A DNA stretch of 64,000 bases, taken from Agrypnia vestita (taxonomy: Eukaryota; Arthropoda; Insecta; Trichoptera; Phryganeidae). The notes beneath the pieces were generated by a model. It was given only the letters and a program-made list of their open reading frames with translations, did not search any database and was not told the origin of the DNA. Within the stretch, counting starts at the first letter, position 1, and every line of letters begins with the position of its first letter. The stretch spans positions 24,892 through 88,891 of the forward strand of contig JADDOH010002093.1 in assembly GCA_016648135.1 (NCBI GenBank). The letters are read 5' to 3'. Positions 1 through 14,600 of the stretch are shown in pieces. Position numbers and translations under genes: made by a program.

Positions 1-573
1 AAACACATTCTTATTGTGAAGTTGTAATTTCAGAACAAATTTCTGTGAATTATTAAACAATTTTTATTAATCAATTAGAAATTGTCATTTCCAATTCAGT
101 TTTATTAATATTTTAAATTTGCTACGGCATAAGACCTTCTGTTTCTATAGACGCTCTAAACATAGAGGTGAATTCTCGTGCAGCTAGTTTATCACTGCTT
201 AATTTTTTGTCTTGTACGGTAATTTTGCAGATGCCTTGCTTCTTTTAAAACCACATTAACAATCCTGAAGACGTGATAAAATCGCTCTGCAACTTTAATT
301 CTTATTATCATAAAAACATTTTTTGCTTTGGTGGGGTAATGAATTGCAATAAAATGAATATTATGGCACCCTTATCAGTTGACGTCAAGCAACGTTGCCA
401 TCATAAATTAGAAGTGACAACTGGAAGCAACTAACCCTCACAAAGCACTCAATAATAAAAATAAAATAAATGTTTTTGTAGGTCATTGTAGCGGATACAA
501 TTTTGTAGTACTACAATTACTTCACTTCATGTAGTTTATCGAATTAGATGAAGTGTGTAGAGCTTGATCAAAG

Positions 574-1000
574 TAAATTGGCGTGCGGCGACTTTGGAAC
601 TAAAACCCACCCCGCCTGCACCCAGCGGTAACCCCTCGCCCTGTCATTCAGTTCAATCTCGTATTTGAGCGTGAGCTGTGACATCTTGATTTCCAATATA
701 CACCGAATTATTATGTCCAAAACAGTCCGGGATGGTGCAAGAACAATTGCCAATGAAGCATTAAGGTTTTGCGAAGCCGATAAAGCAAATAATGGACCAA
801 TATTACCATTTAACAGGACTCTAGATAGAGCGGCCGCCATTACTGGTTTGTTTCTTTAGTGTTGCCTGACCAAATTTCTATTAAAGGCTCCGACACCGGT
901 CACCGGACATTCTGTATATGTTTATGAATTGTGTAATAAATTTACCCCCTGGCAACTTCTGTTACGCGACAGGGACGCCCTCCCCCGCATGCCAATTTAT
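574..1000 (+). repeat. TIR element family A, copy 1
   Basis: About 430 bp bounded by inverted TAAATTGGCGTGCG / CGCATGCCAATTTA. A 48-codon frame inside (665-859 region) reads [20 protein letters not shown] and then PFNRTLDRAAAITG. Closely related copies lie at 19654-20084 and 44261-44683. Confidence 0.7.
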
Positions 1001-1461
1001 ACTGGTCGCACTCTAATGTTTCGGTACCTAATGCAAATGTGGCATACACTAAAAACTAGTGAACATGTGCGTGTTGTTGTCTTCATTTTGAAATGTAGTT
1101 TTTCCCTATTTAAATATGTACATATTTTTAAAAAAATCCTTGTAATATAATAAAAGTCTTTATTAAAATATTTAAATAGTTTCTTATGATATAAATATTT
1201 AAAAAAATATTTATTCAATAAGTTGGCTTTTTACATGATTCCAGTCAAAACTTTGACACTTAAAAATAAATTGATATTTTTATCGTTTGGACGCAAGCAA
1301 CAATATTTCATTCAAATCTTTAATTTGTCAAGTCTTTACAATAATCATTTACCTGCCAATTAGTGCAGTCTTCTATATGAATTTAAAATACAAAAGATTT
1401 TATAATTTAAAAAAAATTAGATTAAGTGCATATTGAGAGAGGAGATCCATAATACATAATA

Positions 1462-2301
1462 CAGTAAAACCTCGATGTAACGGACTAATTGGGGGGACGG
1501 GGTGTCTGTTAAAGCCGAAAGTCCGTTATATAAAAATAGGTTTAAAATAAATCAAAAAACTTTTTTTGAAAATATGTAGGTATTGTATTTAGATATAAAT
1601 AAAAAATACAAAACAAACAAAATTCTATTTAATTGTCTTCGGACATTCGTCGTGAAGTGACGTTGCTGTTTGATATCGACGCGCTTGCTTTCGGTAATCC
1701 TGCTTTGAAAAAGGAATCAAGTTTTGTTTGCACTTTTGAAGTTTACTGTTTTTTACCATATTGTTCACATATATGAGATGCAGACATTCCAGACTCCAAC
1801 TTTTGTATAATTTCTAGTTTTTGATTGATTGATTGATTGATTGATTGTTTTGATTGATTGATTTTTGATTTGATTGATTCTTTTCCGTTTATCCATATTT
1901 AAAAGGTTGGTAAAAAAAATTTAATTTATTTACTGGAGTACACTAAATGCGCTCATTCACTTTGAGTAAACAAGTCAAACTGTTGTAGAGTTGCGTGAAT
2001 CCCCGGCCGGCGTGGCAAACACCCATAGAAACCTACGCGTTATATCAGGGAATCCCCTAATATACTATCGCTCTGGCTAGGTGAAGTCTACAAGCAGGAC
2101 GGCATTATGTCATAAATTCTAGTGCTAGACATATGACATGATTATCATGGCCGATAAAAATTGTTTACATGCGGCAAAACTTGAATATAAGCATGTTTAA
2201 TATTAACAGGACTTTTTTAATTTTTTTACATTTGACCGGATTTTCTGTCCGTTATATCCGAAGTCCGTTAAATAGAGATCCGTTATATCGATGTTTTACT
2301 G
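1462..2301. mobile_element. Non-autonomous pogo/Tigger-like element
   Basis: Bounded by inverted CAGTAAAACCTCGATGTAAC termini (two mismatches between ends) and TA duplications at 1460-1461 and 2302-2303. TCCGTTATAT motifs recur near both ends, as in Tigger-type elements. It has no transposase frame. A TGATTGAT microsatellite lies inside it at about 1824-1880. Its edge lies just beyond the ERMP1 poly(A) site. Confidence 0.8.
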
Positions 2302-2314
2302 TATTATGAAATCT

Positions 2315-2320
2315 TTTATT
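2315..2320 (-). promoter_or_regulatory. Likely polyadenylation signal of ERMP1
   Basis: AATAAA on the minus strand, about 120 nt after the ERMP1 stop and just outside the pogo-like element whose edge is at 2301. Confidence 0.5.
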
Positions 2321-2441
2321 TAATACTTTTCTAAAAAGAATTTTCTTTGATCACTTCTTACTATGCGTGTTGTGCATACATACACATATATTTCTTTTCT
2401 GCAAAGATTCATAATGATTGATGAATACCAAAGTGCTCCCA

Positions 2442-2606
2442 TCAAATAACGTAAACAATATAGGAACTGATCCAGCTGGTCATCTGGACCCAGTCGGGGA
2501 ACTTCTTGATAAAATTCGTAAATTCCAGTGTCCTCTGGTCCTCGTGGTGGACGTGGTTTCCCGCCAGGGCGATGTCTACTATCGGAGCTGTCAGATTTGA
2601 TGACAC
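2442..2606 (-). CDS. ERMP1: ERMP1 last coding exon (residues 829-882 and stop)
   Basis: Starts after TTCTGTTCAG in phase 0 and ends at TGA. It encodes [25 protein letters not shown] and a hydrophobic end, matching the conserved FPDW..SW..SY terminus of ERMP1 proteins. Longer open frames on both strands here are shadows; only this frame fits the splice phase. Confidence 0.93.
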   Translation of the reverse strand: MSSNLTAPIVDIALAGNHVHHEDQRTLEFTNFIKKFPDWVQMTSWISSYIVYVI

Positions 2607-5600
2607 CTGAACAGAAAATATTACTTATTCTCAATGTGAAAGCTGACAAAATTTATTTGAACATAGAATGTGAATGTTCAGTGGGTATTCCGATAAAATT
2701 AGTAAAAAATATTGCATTAGAAACAACTCACAAACAACTTTCACTTTGCTTTTTTTATTTCATCTTTAGCGATTGGATCAATACCAGGTGCGTCCAAAAC
2801 ATTATTATTATAATTGATAATGGGCAGGCAGCGTAAGCTGATAGGCCCATTTTACTGTCTCTCATTTGAATATCCAGCCTATTCTTAAATTGGTTGACAA
2901 TGGCTGCAGACACAACGCCCTCAGGCAAACTATTCCACATATTGACCGCTCTATTGCTTAATGCATGCTTTCTTGGGTTACACGAGAACCGAGACTTGTT
3001 CAACTTCAGGTGATGTCCTCGAAGGCCCACATTGGTGTTAAATGCAAACATATCTGTCATATTAGGAATATTGTAGTAGCCCGGTAGAATCTTCAATGTC
3101 TCGATGAGGTCACCTCTTGTTCGTTAATTAAATCAAAAAGATTTTAGAAGTTTCTGAGTGTCAATCCTGCTACTCCGACCTGCCATGCGGAAGCTGTTCC
3201 ATTTTGCTGCTGCCCTAATACTGCATTATTATTACTCTAATATTAGGTCCTTACATATGAAATTCACGTTTAGTATGGGAGGAACATAAAGTCGATTTTT
3301 TTTTATTATAATATATTTATTTAATCAAAGTATGTACCATTGCTATCTATGCACTTTTGCCATCTCATAGGTAGTTCATCGATCCCTTTACTAAAAAAAC
3401 CATTCGGAAGGGAATCAATAAAATCTTTGAAGGCGGTTTGGACTGCCCCATCGGAGTTGAATTTTTTCCTTTGCAAGAAGTTATCCAAATTTCGAAAAAA
3501 ATGGTAATCTGTTGGGGCAAGGTCCGGAGAGTACGGTGGATGTCTTAGACATTCCAATTGAAGCTCCTCTAATTTGGTAGCCGACTGTTGTGCAGTGTAT
3601 GGTCTAGCGTTATTATGAAGCAGCAGTGGCCTAGAGCGATTAACCAGCCTCGGTTGTTTAGCAGCTAGCTTTTCCATCATAGTTTGCAGTTGCTGACAAT
3701 AGACATCTGCCGTAATCGTCTGGCCAGATTTAAGAAAGCTGTAGTGAACAACACCAGCACTAGTACACCAAACGCTCACAAGTAACTTTTTTGGAGTCAA
3801 TTTTCGCTTGGGGCATGGTTTGGCTGGTTCGGCAGGGTTCAGCCAATGCGATGAGCGCTTCCGATTGTCGTACAGGATCCACTTTTCATCACAGGTAATG
3901 ATTCGATTTAAAATCCCTTCATTATTGTGCCGGTTGAGTAATGCAACGCAGCAGTCAACGCGCGTTTGTTGATTTGCTTCACTCAATTCGTGAGGTACCC
4001 ACCTTTCAAGCTTTTTCACCTTACCAATTTGCTTCAAGTGGATTAAAACAGTTTTATCACTAACACCGCAGCCTGCAGCTAACTCGGATGTGGTTTGTGA
4101 TGGATCCGCTTCCACAATAGCCTTCAATTCTTCATTATCAACTTTGGTCTCCGGCCGTCCACGGGGCTTGTTCTGCCGGTCGAAATTTCCAGAACGAAAA
4201 CGTTGGAACCAAAAACGCACTGTGTTTTCTTTTGCGGCACCGTCGCCATACACATCATTAATCCTTCAAGCCGTTTCTGCAGCACTGGTGCCACGGTGGA
4301 ACTCGTACTCGTAAATAACGCGATATTTCAAGTTTTTCATTTTGTAAACTGAGTCTCGCAAAGAAAAAAACAATTGAGGAAAAAACAAATGAATTATAAT
4401 TTTCAAAACACAAATACATGAGTAAATAGCTGTATAAATTTGGATTTGGAATTCCTAACCAAAGAGAAGATATTTGAGATCAAATTTGCCAGTACGGTAA
4501 AACGTCAATTTCATATGTAAGGACCTAATATTACTCCCTTTCTTTTAACTCGTAGCGTCTGATTGTCGGCTTGTCTGCCGAAAAAACTTTGGATCGATTT
4601 TTAGCCCAATCGAGCTGAAACTTAGCATGCAGGCTCGTGGCGACGATAAAAATGAGCTAACAAATTTTCGTTTAAAAAAAATTCAATAATTATAGAATAA
4701 TTTTGGATTTTTCGAAATTTTTTATTACTCCCTTTTGTAACATCGCCCGACTCGAGCCCGACGTGTGGAGTAGGCGCGAAACCTGTTTCAACTAGTCAAT
4801 GAGAAAGGGAGTGTTGTAAAAACTTGGTTTTTAATGGGTTAGTTTTTTTGAGTAATAATTTCTTCATTCATCGATATTAATTTGATCCCCTATGAAGTAG
4901 TCCCCATCCAATACACTGGTGGCAGCGCTCCTGACTTCACATGAGACTGCGATGAAATGAAATTAAGGAGAGCCCAATTATCTTATTACTAATCTAATTG
5001 TGCATAAAAGTAATCATAATAATTTATTTACAAAATATTAGTACAATGAGATATTTGAATTATATTAATGCATTTGTAATTGTAACAATAAAGATATTAT
5101 GTGCCACTTTGATTTAATTTTTTTAATAATTAATTTACACTATTCCATATTTTACAACACCGGCTCAATTACTAAAAAAGTGGAAAATCGGGACTCCGCT
5201 GCAGTGTGTGCAATTTTCACTTTGATAATTAAAATAAATCTAAAAACAACTAGTGATTTTGATTTCCATTTAAGGCTTTGTGAATGTGTATCTTTTTTTA
5301 ACTCACATTAAACTCCATGGATAGCTCATAATCAGTGGTGACGTCTTCCCTTACAATATTAATAAAGTACGAAGGTCTTCCGTCCCACTCTTCCGAAGCC
5401 ATTGGCTCAGTCGGTAAGCTCCATCCCCTGAGAGTGACTCCTTTTCTGGGTGCAAAGGTCACAGTCAGTCTGTCTGGTCCTAGGAGAATGATAAGCGTAA
5501 GATGCAAACTAGTTATTTAGATATAAATTGATAAAATTAATTGGAAATTTAATAATATATAAACTTATACACACAATTGCAACCCTATATGATGGAAGCA

Positions 5601-8600
5601 CTGCGTGTGTAAGAATCAATGGATCATTCACGACATGGTTTGGTATTACAAAAGGTCTCAAACAGGGGTGCGCAATATCTCCATGGCTGTGTGAAACAAC
5701 TTCGAAGAACGTATGAATATGGGAGCGAGAATGAACGATTTTATTGTATGCTGTTTACTGTACGCGGATGATGCGGTATTAATGGCAAATAGTGAACAAG
5801 ACTAACAGAATTTAATAAGCAGGATATACGATGTATGCAAGAAAAGTGACCTCATTATGAATGTTAAGGCTGGACATTCACTGCAAATGCATATTTCATC
5901 ATTTTTTACAAAAATGTGGGTTTTTATTATTAATTTATATCAGAATGTATATGCTAAACAGCATTTTTTTAGGGCGACAACTTAGATGGAACCTTTGTTC
6001 TTATATAAAAATTATAAACTGAATATTATTAACAGTAATTAAGACAATACAAGCATTAATCCACAGACCGCGGCCAAAAAATTCATTTTTTTAGTATCTT
6101 AGAGAAGATTAATTTTTACTGAATATTTATATGTACGCAAAACTTTCTTTACTAAAATAATTAAGAAATGTTTTATATAAATTATAATTTTTTAAATTTG
6201 CAAGAAACTTTTACATTTTTTGATTATTTTCAAATGTTTTTTTTCATATAAAGAGATGATTTTAAACAATATATTGTATTTACTCCTACACTTTGAGACT
6301 TAAACTTATTTAAAGCTAGTTTTTTTAAACTAAAAAGACGTTCATGAATATCAAACATAATACTTTTGTTGTCTGTCCCCGTAAGTAACATCCGTAATTT
6401 TGTTCAAATTCACGACTAAAAAAACGGCCGGAGATGGGGCTTGAACCCCAGGCCACCAAACCCGAACTGGCCATTTCACGCATGTTGCTACAGCCGCCAC
6501 TCCGTGGAGCGCCAAAAAGATGCTATAAATATACATACTAGGGATTAACAAAGACACGAACCGATGTTCCGTCATTTTTGACAGGTTGCAACTAGTGTTA
6601 AAAAAAAATTCAAAGGTATGAAATATGTCAACAAATGACACAATTTTAAAATCAGATTCCATATGCCGTCGGAAGAGGCAGACATCCCTTCGCGGCCAAA
6701 CTCCTTTTTCATAAAAAATCACTATCAAACGTGTTTTTATGCCAAATTTGATATTAGTTAGAAGTATTATTATATTATACTATCGAAAGCAATTGATTCA
6801 TTGCATATAATAAGGTTATTTATCTATTTTTCACATGAATTTACTTTTTTTGACGATATTATAAGTTTAAACTGACCTCAGTTTCTACGTCACTATCCGA
6901 TTTGGTGACATTGGATGTCTCGCAGACTTTGGGTATTGTCCGTGGATTTTGCATGTGATTTGTAAGTCAAATAAATGACTGTATGTATGATATAATTTTT
7001 AAATTAAAGAAAATTATTTTTAATTAATTTATTTATTTTTTAATTCAATACATATATTATTGTAGCATTTTTTTTTTAAATTCTAGATCGAAAATACTTA
7101 GATTCACAAGTATTTTAACATATTATTGGAGAAATATAAATAAGCTTTTTTAAAATTCTAGACTTAAAACATTCAAAATTCAGAAAAAAAATACACAAGC
7201 ATGAGCTGCTCTCGAGTGTTTTCCTCGTGATGGTAAGTAAGAAATATAATTCATTTATAAAGATAGCGAAAATAAATAACAAATTGTAAAACTCCATTAT
7301 AAACTAACGAGATTCTGTATTTACCTTTGATTACAAAATGAAGTGTACACTTTGGAGGTGACGAAGTACATAGACGATCCTTTAAACTCAAACTCGTGGG
7401 AGAAGGTATGAAAGGGGCTCCAGATGGTATCCAGCTGCTAGTCTTACTGTCCACAGAGAGGAAACATAGTTAATCACACAATGATTATGCTACAAATTCG
7501 ATTCATAATAATAATTATATACAATTTTATTACCCAATGTTTATGTAAATGCTCTGATGGGCGTATATATACTGAAATAAATAAATAAAAAATAATTTAC
7601 GTAGCAGTATCTTCTTTTTCTTCTACCCCTTGTCCTATTTGGTCGGGGTCCCTGCACCGCATAGGAGGTTACAACTCTTCCTATCTTGGGCTGCGCTCTC
7701 CACGTCAGCCCAAATTAATTGCAACCTCGCTTGCGGTCCTCCAACTGTTTCTGCCAGCTTCTCCTAGGACGACCCTTGGTCTTCTGCTTTCTGGTCTAGC
7801 CTGGAACATCCGCTTTGGCAGTCTGTCTGCCGGCATCCGTGTGATATGTCCCAGCCGCCGTGGCTGTGATTTCTCGATAAATGTCAATAAGGGTTCCACT
7901 TCGAGACTTTCTCTTATTTGCGTGTTTCTGATTCTGTTCCTTCTGGTGACTCTGACTATTCCTCATAGAAATCCCATCTCGGCGGCCTGTAGCCTTGAGT
8001 GGGTTCTTTCGGTCTTTACCTCTCAAAGGCACATTACACACCAATTGTTTAGACCCACACCCCGATAATTTGGATTTCGACATATCTACTGCGGTACACT
8101 GGTATACCAACACACAGCACACCTGAACCCGCTTATTATGAAAATCTCCTTTATACCAATCTCTGCCGCTGCCGCTCACCAATAACTGTCAAATAGATCG
8201 ATATCAACAGCCGCTGCATATTGGTAAATGTCAAATAGATTGATACTTTACATCACAACACTCAGGTTATTGTGAAATAGGTCGATACCAGAAGTTCTTG
8301 CCTTGATCTTCTTGAATAATCTGTGCATTTTTCTCATGATTATTAATGCATTTTTCTCATGATTATTAATGCATTTTTCTCATGATTATTAATGTTTTCG
8401 AGATATTTACTCAGAATATGCGGAAAAAATTTACGAAATTCTTAATTTAACAATTTTTTAGTAATTGATTCGACTGACAATCAGTTTCATACAATAAATT
8501 TTTTTTGGTCCCAAATTAACTGGATTTCACGTAATCAGAATAGTTTTTTTTATTCCTGTAATTTCAAATTAATGAGGTTTTAATCGTTTAAAATTGAAAA

Positions 8601-11600
8601 CTGTTTTTCCCTGGATTGCATGCGTAGAAGTTTGCGGTTACGGTTGACTGACCGCCATTGCTTGACATTGTTGTTATCAGCATTTAGTAGATACACAGTC
8701 TCGCTACAATATCAAAAAAATATTTGCCCTTTATATTTTCTCAGTGACATGTTTACATTAGCTACAAACCAGGGGCGTGCAGTGGGAACAAGAAGCATGA
8801 CTTTCTTCTAAGCATATATTTGGAAAAGAAACCGAAACCAGAGATATATCTCGTAATATTCTTATCACAATAATTAACATATTATTCAGATTTTAATATT
8901 TCATATTACTACAAACATATAGTATACATACGAGTAAATTGAATATATCTTTTAGATAACAATGTAAGCACATTACTTTGGATAGGCTAGTATCTAGAAA
9001 CATAAATGTCATCAGTAAGCATATTACTCTGGATAGGCTAGTATCAAGACATAAATGTCGCTCTTTGGATACTAATGTCTAGAGGCATAATGCTGTTAAG
9101 TAAATTAATGCACATATTATTGAAGATGTTTTACCTGAGGGGTACCATTCTCGTCAAGTACAACGGTAAGCCGCAGTACATCTCTTCTGCACAGTCTTCA
9201 ACAGTAGAATATACGTTGTGACCTGGTATTTGAATAGTCCGTGGACTGTTGCGGTCTAGATTTAATACAAAGTAACCAGTATCGTGCCTCCTCAGCATAC
9301 TGCTTTCATTATAGAATTGTCGGTCTGTATGCTAAAACAATAATCATGCTAGAATAAAAATGCTAAAGGGATTCAGGATTTGGTTATTATTTTTGTAATG
9401 ATAATTTAAGATGAAAAAATGAGGTTAATTTATAATATAACATAAGGAAATTACATATATTTTTATTCATGCAATAATGTTACAGTACACATTTTTTATA
9501 TGTCATCTGTAAATAAATTGATGAAAACAAGGCAAGCCAAGGTCCAACCATAGTCAGAATCAGCACCAAGCACATGTTTGATGAACTCATTGGTTTTAAA
9601 AGGTTGAAAGATGATAGCATGGCACATTATTATCAATGTTGAAAGATATAGTATAGACAAACCATGATCCAATATCTTTGCGGAGCGGGATCAGTGGGTC
9701 CTGCTCGGTAGGGCTGCCCGACAGAAGTGCAAAGGGACACCGGGATCATTATGAGGGAGAATGCCGCCAATACACTCAACACAACACCGGGCCTTCTTAC
9801 TAAAGTCAGCAATGGAACCTGAAAATCAGACAATCATATACTTTTAATTACTGTACATTCATACGACTGTTATCGTACGCCTACCAACACTACGTCCTTT
9901 GTAAGAGAACTATCAAATTTCTATGTCTCATTATTGCGTGTATTAAAATGTGTTGCATCATCTACTTCCTAACACCAAATGGTCGCCATAACATTACATA
10001 CATTACATTAGTTTTATAAAGTTATAGCTGTTATTAAGATGCATACATCGTCAAATATTAAACATGCCGTTTCAATTGTGCATGAAATAAATCAGTTTAT
10101 ATTTTTGTGGCGTAATAAAATGGATAAGAATTTTGAAGTGAGAGTGAATTTGCTTTGATACTTTGTTTGAGTGATGTTTGACAAGATGAGTTTGTTTTTT
10201 AGAGGCTCTTGAACTTCGAAAATTGACGTTAATTGATAACATTCCCGCTTAAAAACGAAGTCAATGTTGCTAGTGTCGCTTGAACTATCTATTATTTGTT
10301 GAAAGAATCATATCTCGAAATATATAAAGTTTCTTCTGGTAGAAACTTTAACACCTGACATTTCAATTGCGTAATGCTAAATACTCCTTTTTGCATGAAC
10401 GCAAGTTTTGAAGTTCAGCAACTCTCTTGATACATTTTTTGAAATTGTATCGCCAGACGAAGTAGGAATGTTCATTTCATTTTTATGGGGCCTTAATGTG
10501 ATAATAGTGATTAAAACTACAAAAAATTGTCAGAAACAATGAACAATCGGAATTCTGATGACAAATCACATTTCCCCTCCCCTTTAAACCACCCTCTTCC
10601 CTTGGTATATTCTCTGTACAAACCCATATCGTTTGACAGATTTTACCCAAATGTTTCATACTTTTTTTAAGGACCAAACATAGGCCACCGGACTCCCCAT
10701 CCATCCCGGCCAAGATTAAATAGAAACATTGTTTTTTTAGAGCATTTCAAACAATAGAACCTTTCGTTTCCTCCCGCAAGCTTATTTTTAACTTAATTCT
10801 CGACCCGTGCAACAACAGATACGAACAGCTAGTTTCTTATAAAATATACATAAATTATGAAACTCTCATCTGTTTTTGCATTTCTCACATTTCATAATGT
10901 GCACCCTGTTCTGAGGCGTAGCATACAAGGCCCCGCACCCACAGGCGGATCTTTCAAGTGTTCTAACCAAAAAGCCAAGGCAATTTATTTAGTTATTTAA
11001 TAACTGCAAAATGTAATAGCACTGTTTATATTAATAACAAGAAAACACTATATAAACCACTATTTGTTAAATTATCAAAATGTTTCGGTGCCAAAGGTTC
11101 CCCTCATCGAGGTACAACGTATACTAAAAATTAAAATTCTAAGTATAGAAATTAAAGAAAACAAAAATTTTATATATGGGAGCAAAATAAATAATTTGAA
11201 ATATGTTGATAATTCAATAAATAGTGGTTTATATGTTACAGTGAATCTGTATTCCTGGAGAGTCTATATTTTCACTTGCATTTTAGTGAAATTATATTCA
11301 AGGTCATTCTTATCATATCCAAGCAGATTTTCACCAATAGAAATTAATACAAACTAGTGAAAAATGTTTTAAATTATATCTTACTAGTGAAATTATATTG
11401 GTTTCCGAACTGTCATTAAAATTAACTTTGACAGATGTCTATTTCCATATTGAGATTGACCTCTTAGAATAACAATTTAAGATTTAAGTTATTGTGTAAA
11501 AAAGGTTCTTACTACATTATTCATTTTTTATGTGCATATCAACATTATATACCGGATATTATTAACCTTACATAAGCTTTGAGAAATGCGTGCATTCGTG

Positions 11601-14600
11601 GACAAAATATAGTTTCACCGATACTGCGCAGTATCTGTAAATGTATTGATTGACATGTTTTCACTGCCCGAAGGGGTAAAATATATTTCTACTAGAGAAA
11701 ATATACTCATTAGCAATAGAAATTCACTGTAACATATACAAAATGTTTTCTTGTTATTAATATAATTTATTTACTTATTCCGGAACACAGATAAAATACT
11801 TTATTCCAATAGGAAATGTAAGGAAAAATTATATTTATCTCTGATAATACATGTCTACTGCATACATGTTAAGATGAAATAGATAATATCTTGATATAAT
11901 ATGTAGGATAAAATACATATATAAAAACATACTCACAGCAAAATTCAATAAGAGCAGACAGAGAACTGACGATATGACCGCGATGTTCAAGTCGCCGTTA
12001 ACAGTTCCGGAACGTCCCATGGTCGGTAGGTAGAACGTGTAGCCCAGCAGGCATGTGTACATAATGAAGAGTAGAAACGGTGTATGAACTATCAGATACA
12101 CCCACAACCACGTGTGCACTAAAAATAAGTAATCTTAAAATAGTAAATATGATAAAAATGATTAAGTTAAATTACAGAAATCTCACAAAGACAAAGCTAT
12201 TTATATGGGAAACGTGTATGCAAGCAGTGAGATGGGTGTCCACCCATCCCGCTCACACACCTTCGCAGCGATGGCACGCTCGGCGTCCAGCGCGGTGGGC
12301 CGGAGGCGTTCCCACCGCCATCGCAGTTAGTCGCAGCTTAGGCATATTAGACAGACAATAGAATCGTACTATCAACGTGTTATCATTGTGAAGAATCCCG
12401 ATACACACGACTAAAACTGAATATAAACCCTGGGCCACCCTATAAAGGCTTCCATACACATTTCCCATATACATAGCTTCGTCTCTGTGAGACTTCTATA
12501 ATTTATATTAATTAATAAACAAAATCCAGTAATTATGTTCTCAAAGCGTACATATAAAAATGCAGTAAAATATTATTTTTGGATATGAACGAGTCTTAGA
12601 ACTCACAATGTAAATAGAAATCATAACATTTCATGAGATGTAAAACTGATGATAAAATTTTATATAAACAAATCCATTATTAGTTCATATCAATACTTCC
12701 ATCATATACAGAACTGGCATTTTTACCTTACCAGTCTCCAAATTAATTTTAAAATGTGTTTGTTTTATTCTTTTAAATACAGCCATTAATTTTTTTTTAC
12801 ATTTGTTTTTTTTTACTGAGAATATTACGCATTGGTACCTGATACAGGTATAAGGTACCAATCAGTACAAAATAAATGGAAAAACTAATCCAATTGATAA
12901 TTCAATGGATATACAATATGAAAAACAATATAAATTTTGAATAACGAGGGATCTCTTATAGAATATATGAGTAGTTTGTTGGTCCAGTATTTAAAGCTCT
13001 CACTTCGTGATCCAGTGGTCGGTGGTTCGAACTCCGTTCCAGTATATCAGCAAATTAGACCTATTTTCATCACACAAAATATTCCGTGTTCTCATCTCTT
13101 TTTAAAAAGAAAACAGTTTAAAAAGGCCATTTGTCCACATTATTTACCCTTTCCATGTGCGAGGCTTTTTTGTTTTTATTCCACCAGCTCTACGTGTTTT
13201 TTTAATATAATGGATTTTTCCGTATCTGAAAACTTTTATTTTAAGAGTTATTACATGATACTGTTTAATAATTCTTAATTCTAATCTTTATCATTTATTT
13301 TGGTACGGCATTTTCCAAAACAAATCACAGGATGAAGCAAAAGTTTTGCCCACGAAGAATGGTGTGCAACCGGAATATCACGAACACTTTCATCACTACT
13401 CAAAATTCTATAAACTCTGGATCTTCTTTGAAAAATATTGTCACAAGAATGTGATTTTGAGATGAGATCAGATGCGTATCCTCTCCTCCTTAAAAGTACA
13501 GTAACTCCAGGAATATTATCTTAACCTTACGTTGGTAAAATAAAAATGCGCGTTCCGGTGCTGTGTAGTCAATACACAATAAAAAATTAGCAATTTTAAA
13601 TTGGAAAAATATGAACATTCATAGCTAATACCTTAAATTAATTATAATTGAAGTCAAAATTGATAACGGCTTGTTGGTCTTGTGGTTAAGACTCTCACCC
13701 CGTGATCAAAAGCTCGCTGGTTCGAATCTCACTCCATACCAGCAAGTTAGTCCTATTTTCAAAGCACAGGCGTTTAGCTTAGTTTGAAAATAGGAAGAAT
13801 ATTAATGTGACACGTATTCCGTGTTCGCATCTCTATTTAAAAAATAATAATTATAATAATAATTGAGGTTTATTTGCTGAAAACATAATGAAAACAAAAC
13901 CTTCCGGGAACTCCACGAACGGGCCGCACAACCACTCCGGATGAATGCCCGAGATCTACTACCAAGAACTGCAAAACATGACTGAGAACACTGAGTTTCT
14001 ATTTTTCGCGCTTCTTTATAGCGAAGTAGGCGAGAGTGGGACGCGCATATAGTGTCGTGTGTCCCGCACACTCTTCACATATCGTTGCGACTTACCTACA
14101 CCACTGTTTAATATAAGCCGCACACTGGCACACGTTTGATTGTATGTGATTTTCACAAAATACCTCTGATATACCTGATAAATTCTGTTTATTATTAATT
14201 TTTTTTTTAATTCAATGCGTAAATATATTATGGAGGAATACCTAAAATCTTAACCACGTATTTATTATATATATAAAGATATTGAAGGTTATTAGAAGCA
14301 AGTGTTGTGTAGTCATAGGGAAGAGAAGGTTAATTTTTACACTAGCTATCAATTTGAAAAGTTTAAAATATTTTTTCCAACTCTTTCACACAGACCTCAT
14401 CATCACCATTTTCAAATGCATTTACTTTTTTAATTTCAGTTTTTTTAAACAAAATCAAATTGTGACATTGGAGTGGAAAGGATTAAATTAGTCATCAGTA
14501 CAGACATCCTACCTATCTCAGCACAGACGGGCATAATTTAACCGGTCATATACCGCCCGTACGCAATGCGGAATGTCTGCCGCGCAGTATCGCACACACT

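Noticed and set aside
2320..2649. 109-codon minus-strand frame with a Pro/Arg-rich segment
   Set aside because: The splice acceptor at 2606 and the phase from exon 15 select a different frame that matches the ERMP1 C-terminus and stops at 2442.
5099..5311. Candidate last exon of ERMP1 immediately below exon 15
   Set aside because: No acceptor and no FPDW..SW..SY terminus here; the terminus is clearly at 2442-2606.
12080..12474. Open frames on both strands around 12.1-12.5 kb
   Set aside because: They overlap ERMP1 exon 11 in the wrong frame or lie within a GC-rich MITE bounded by 55-bp inverted repeats.
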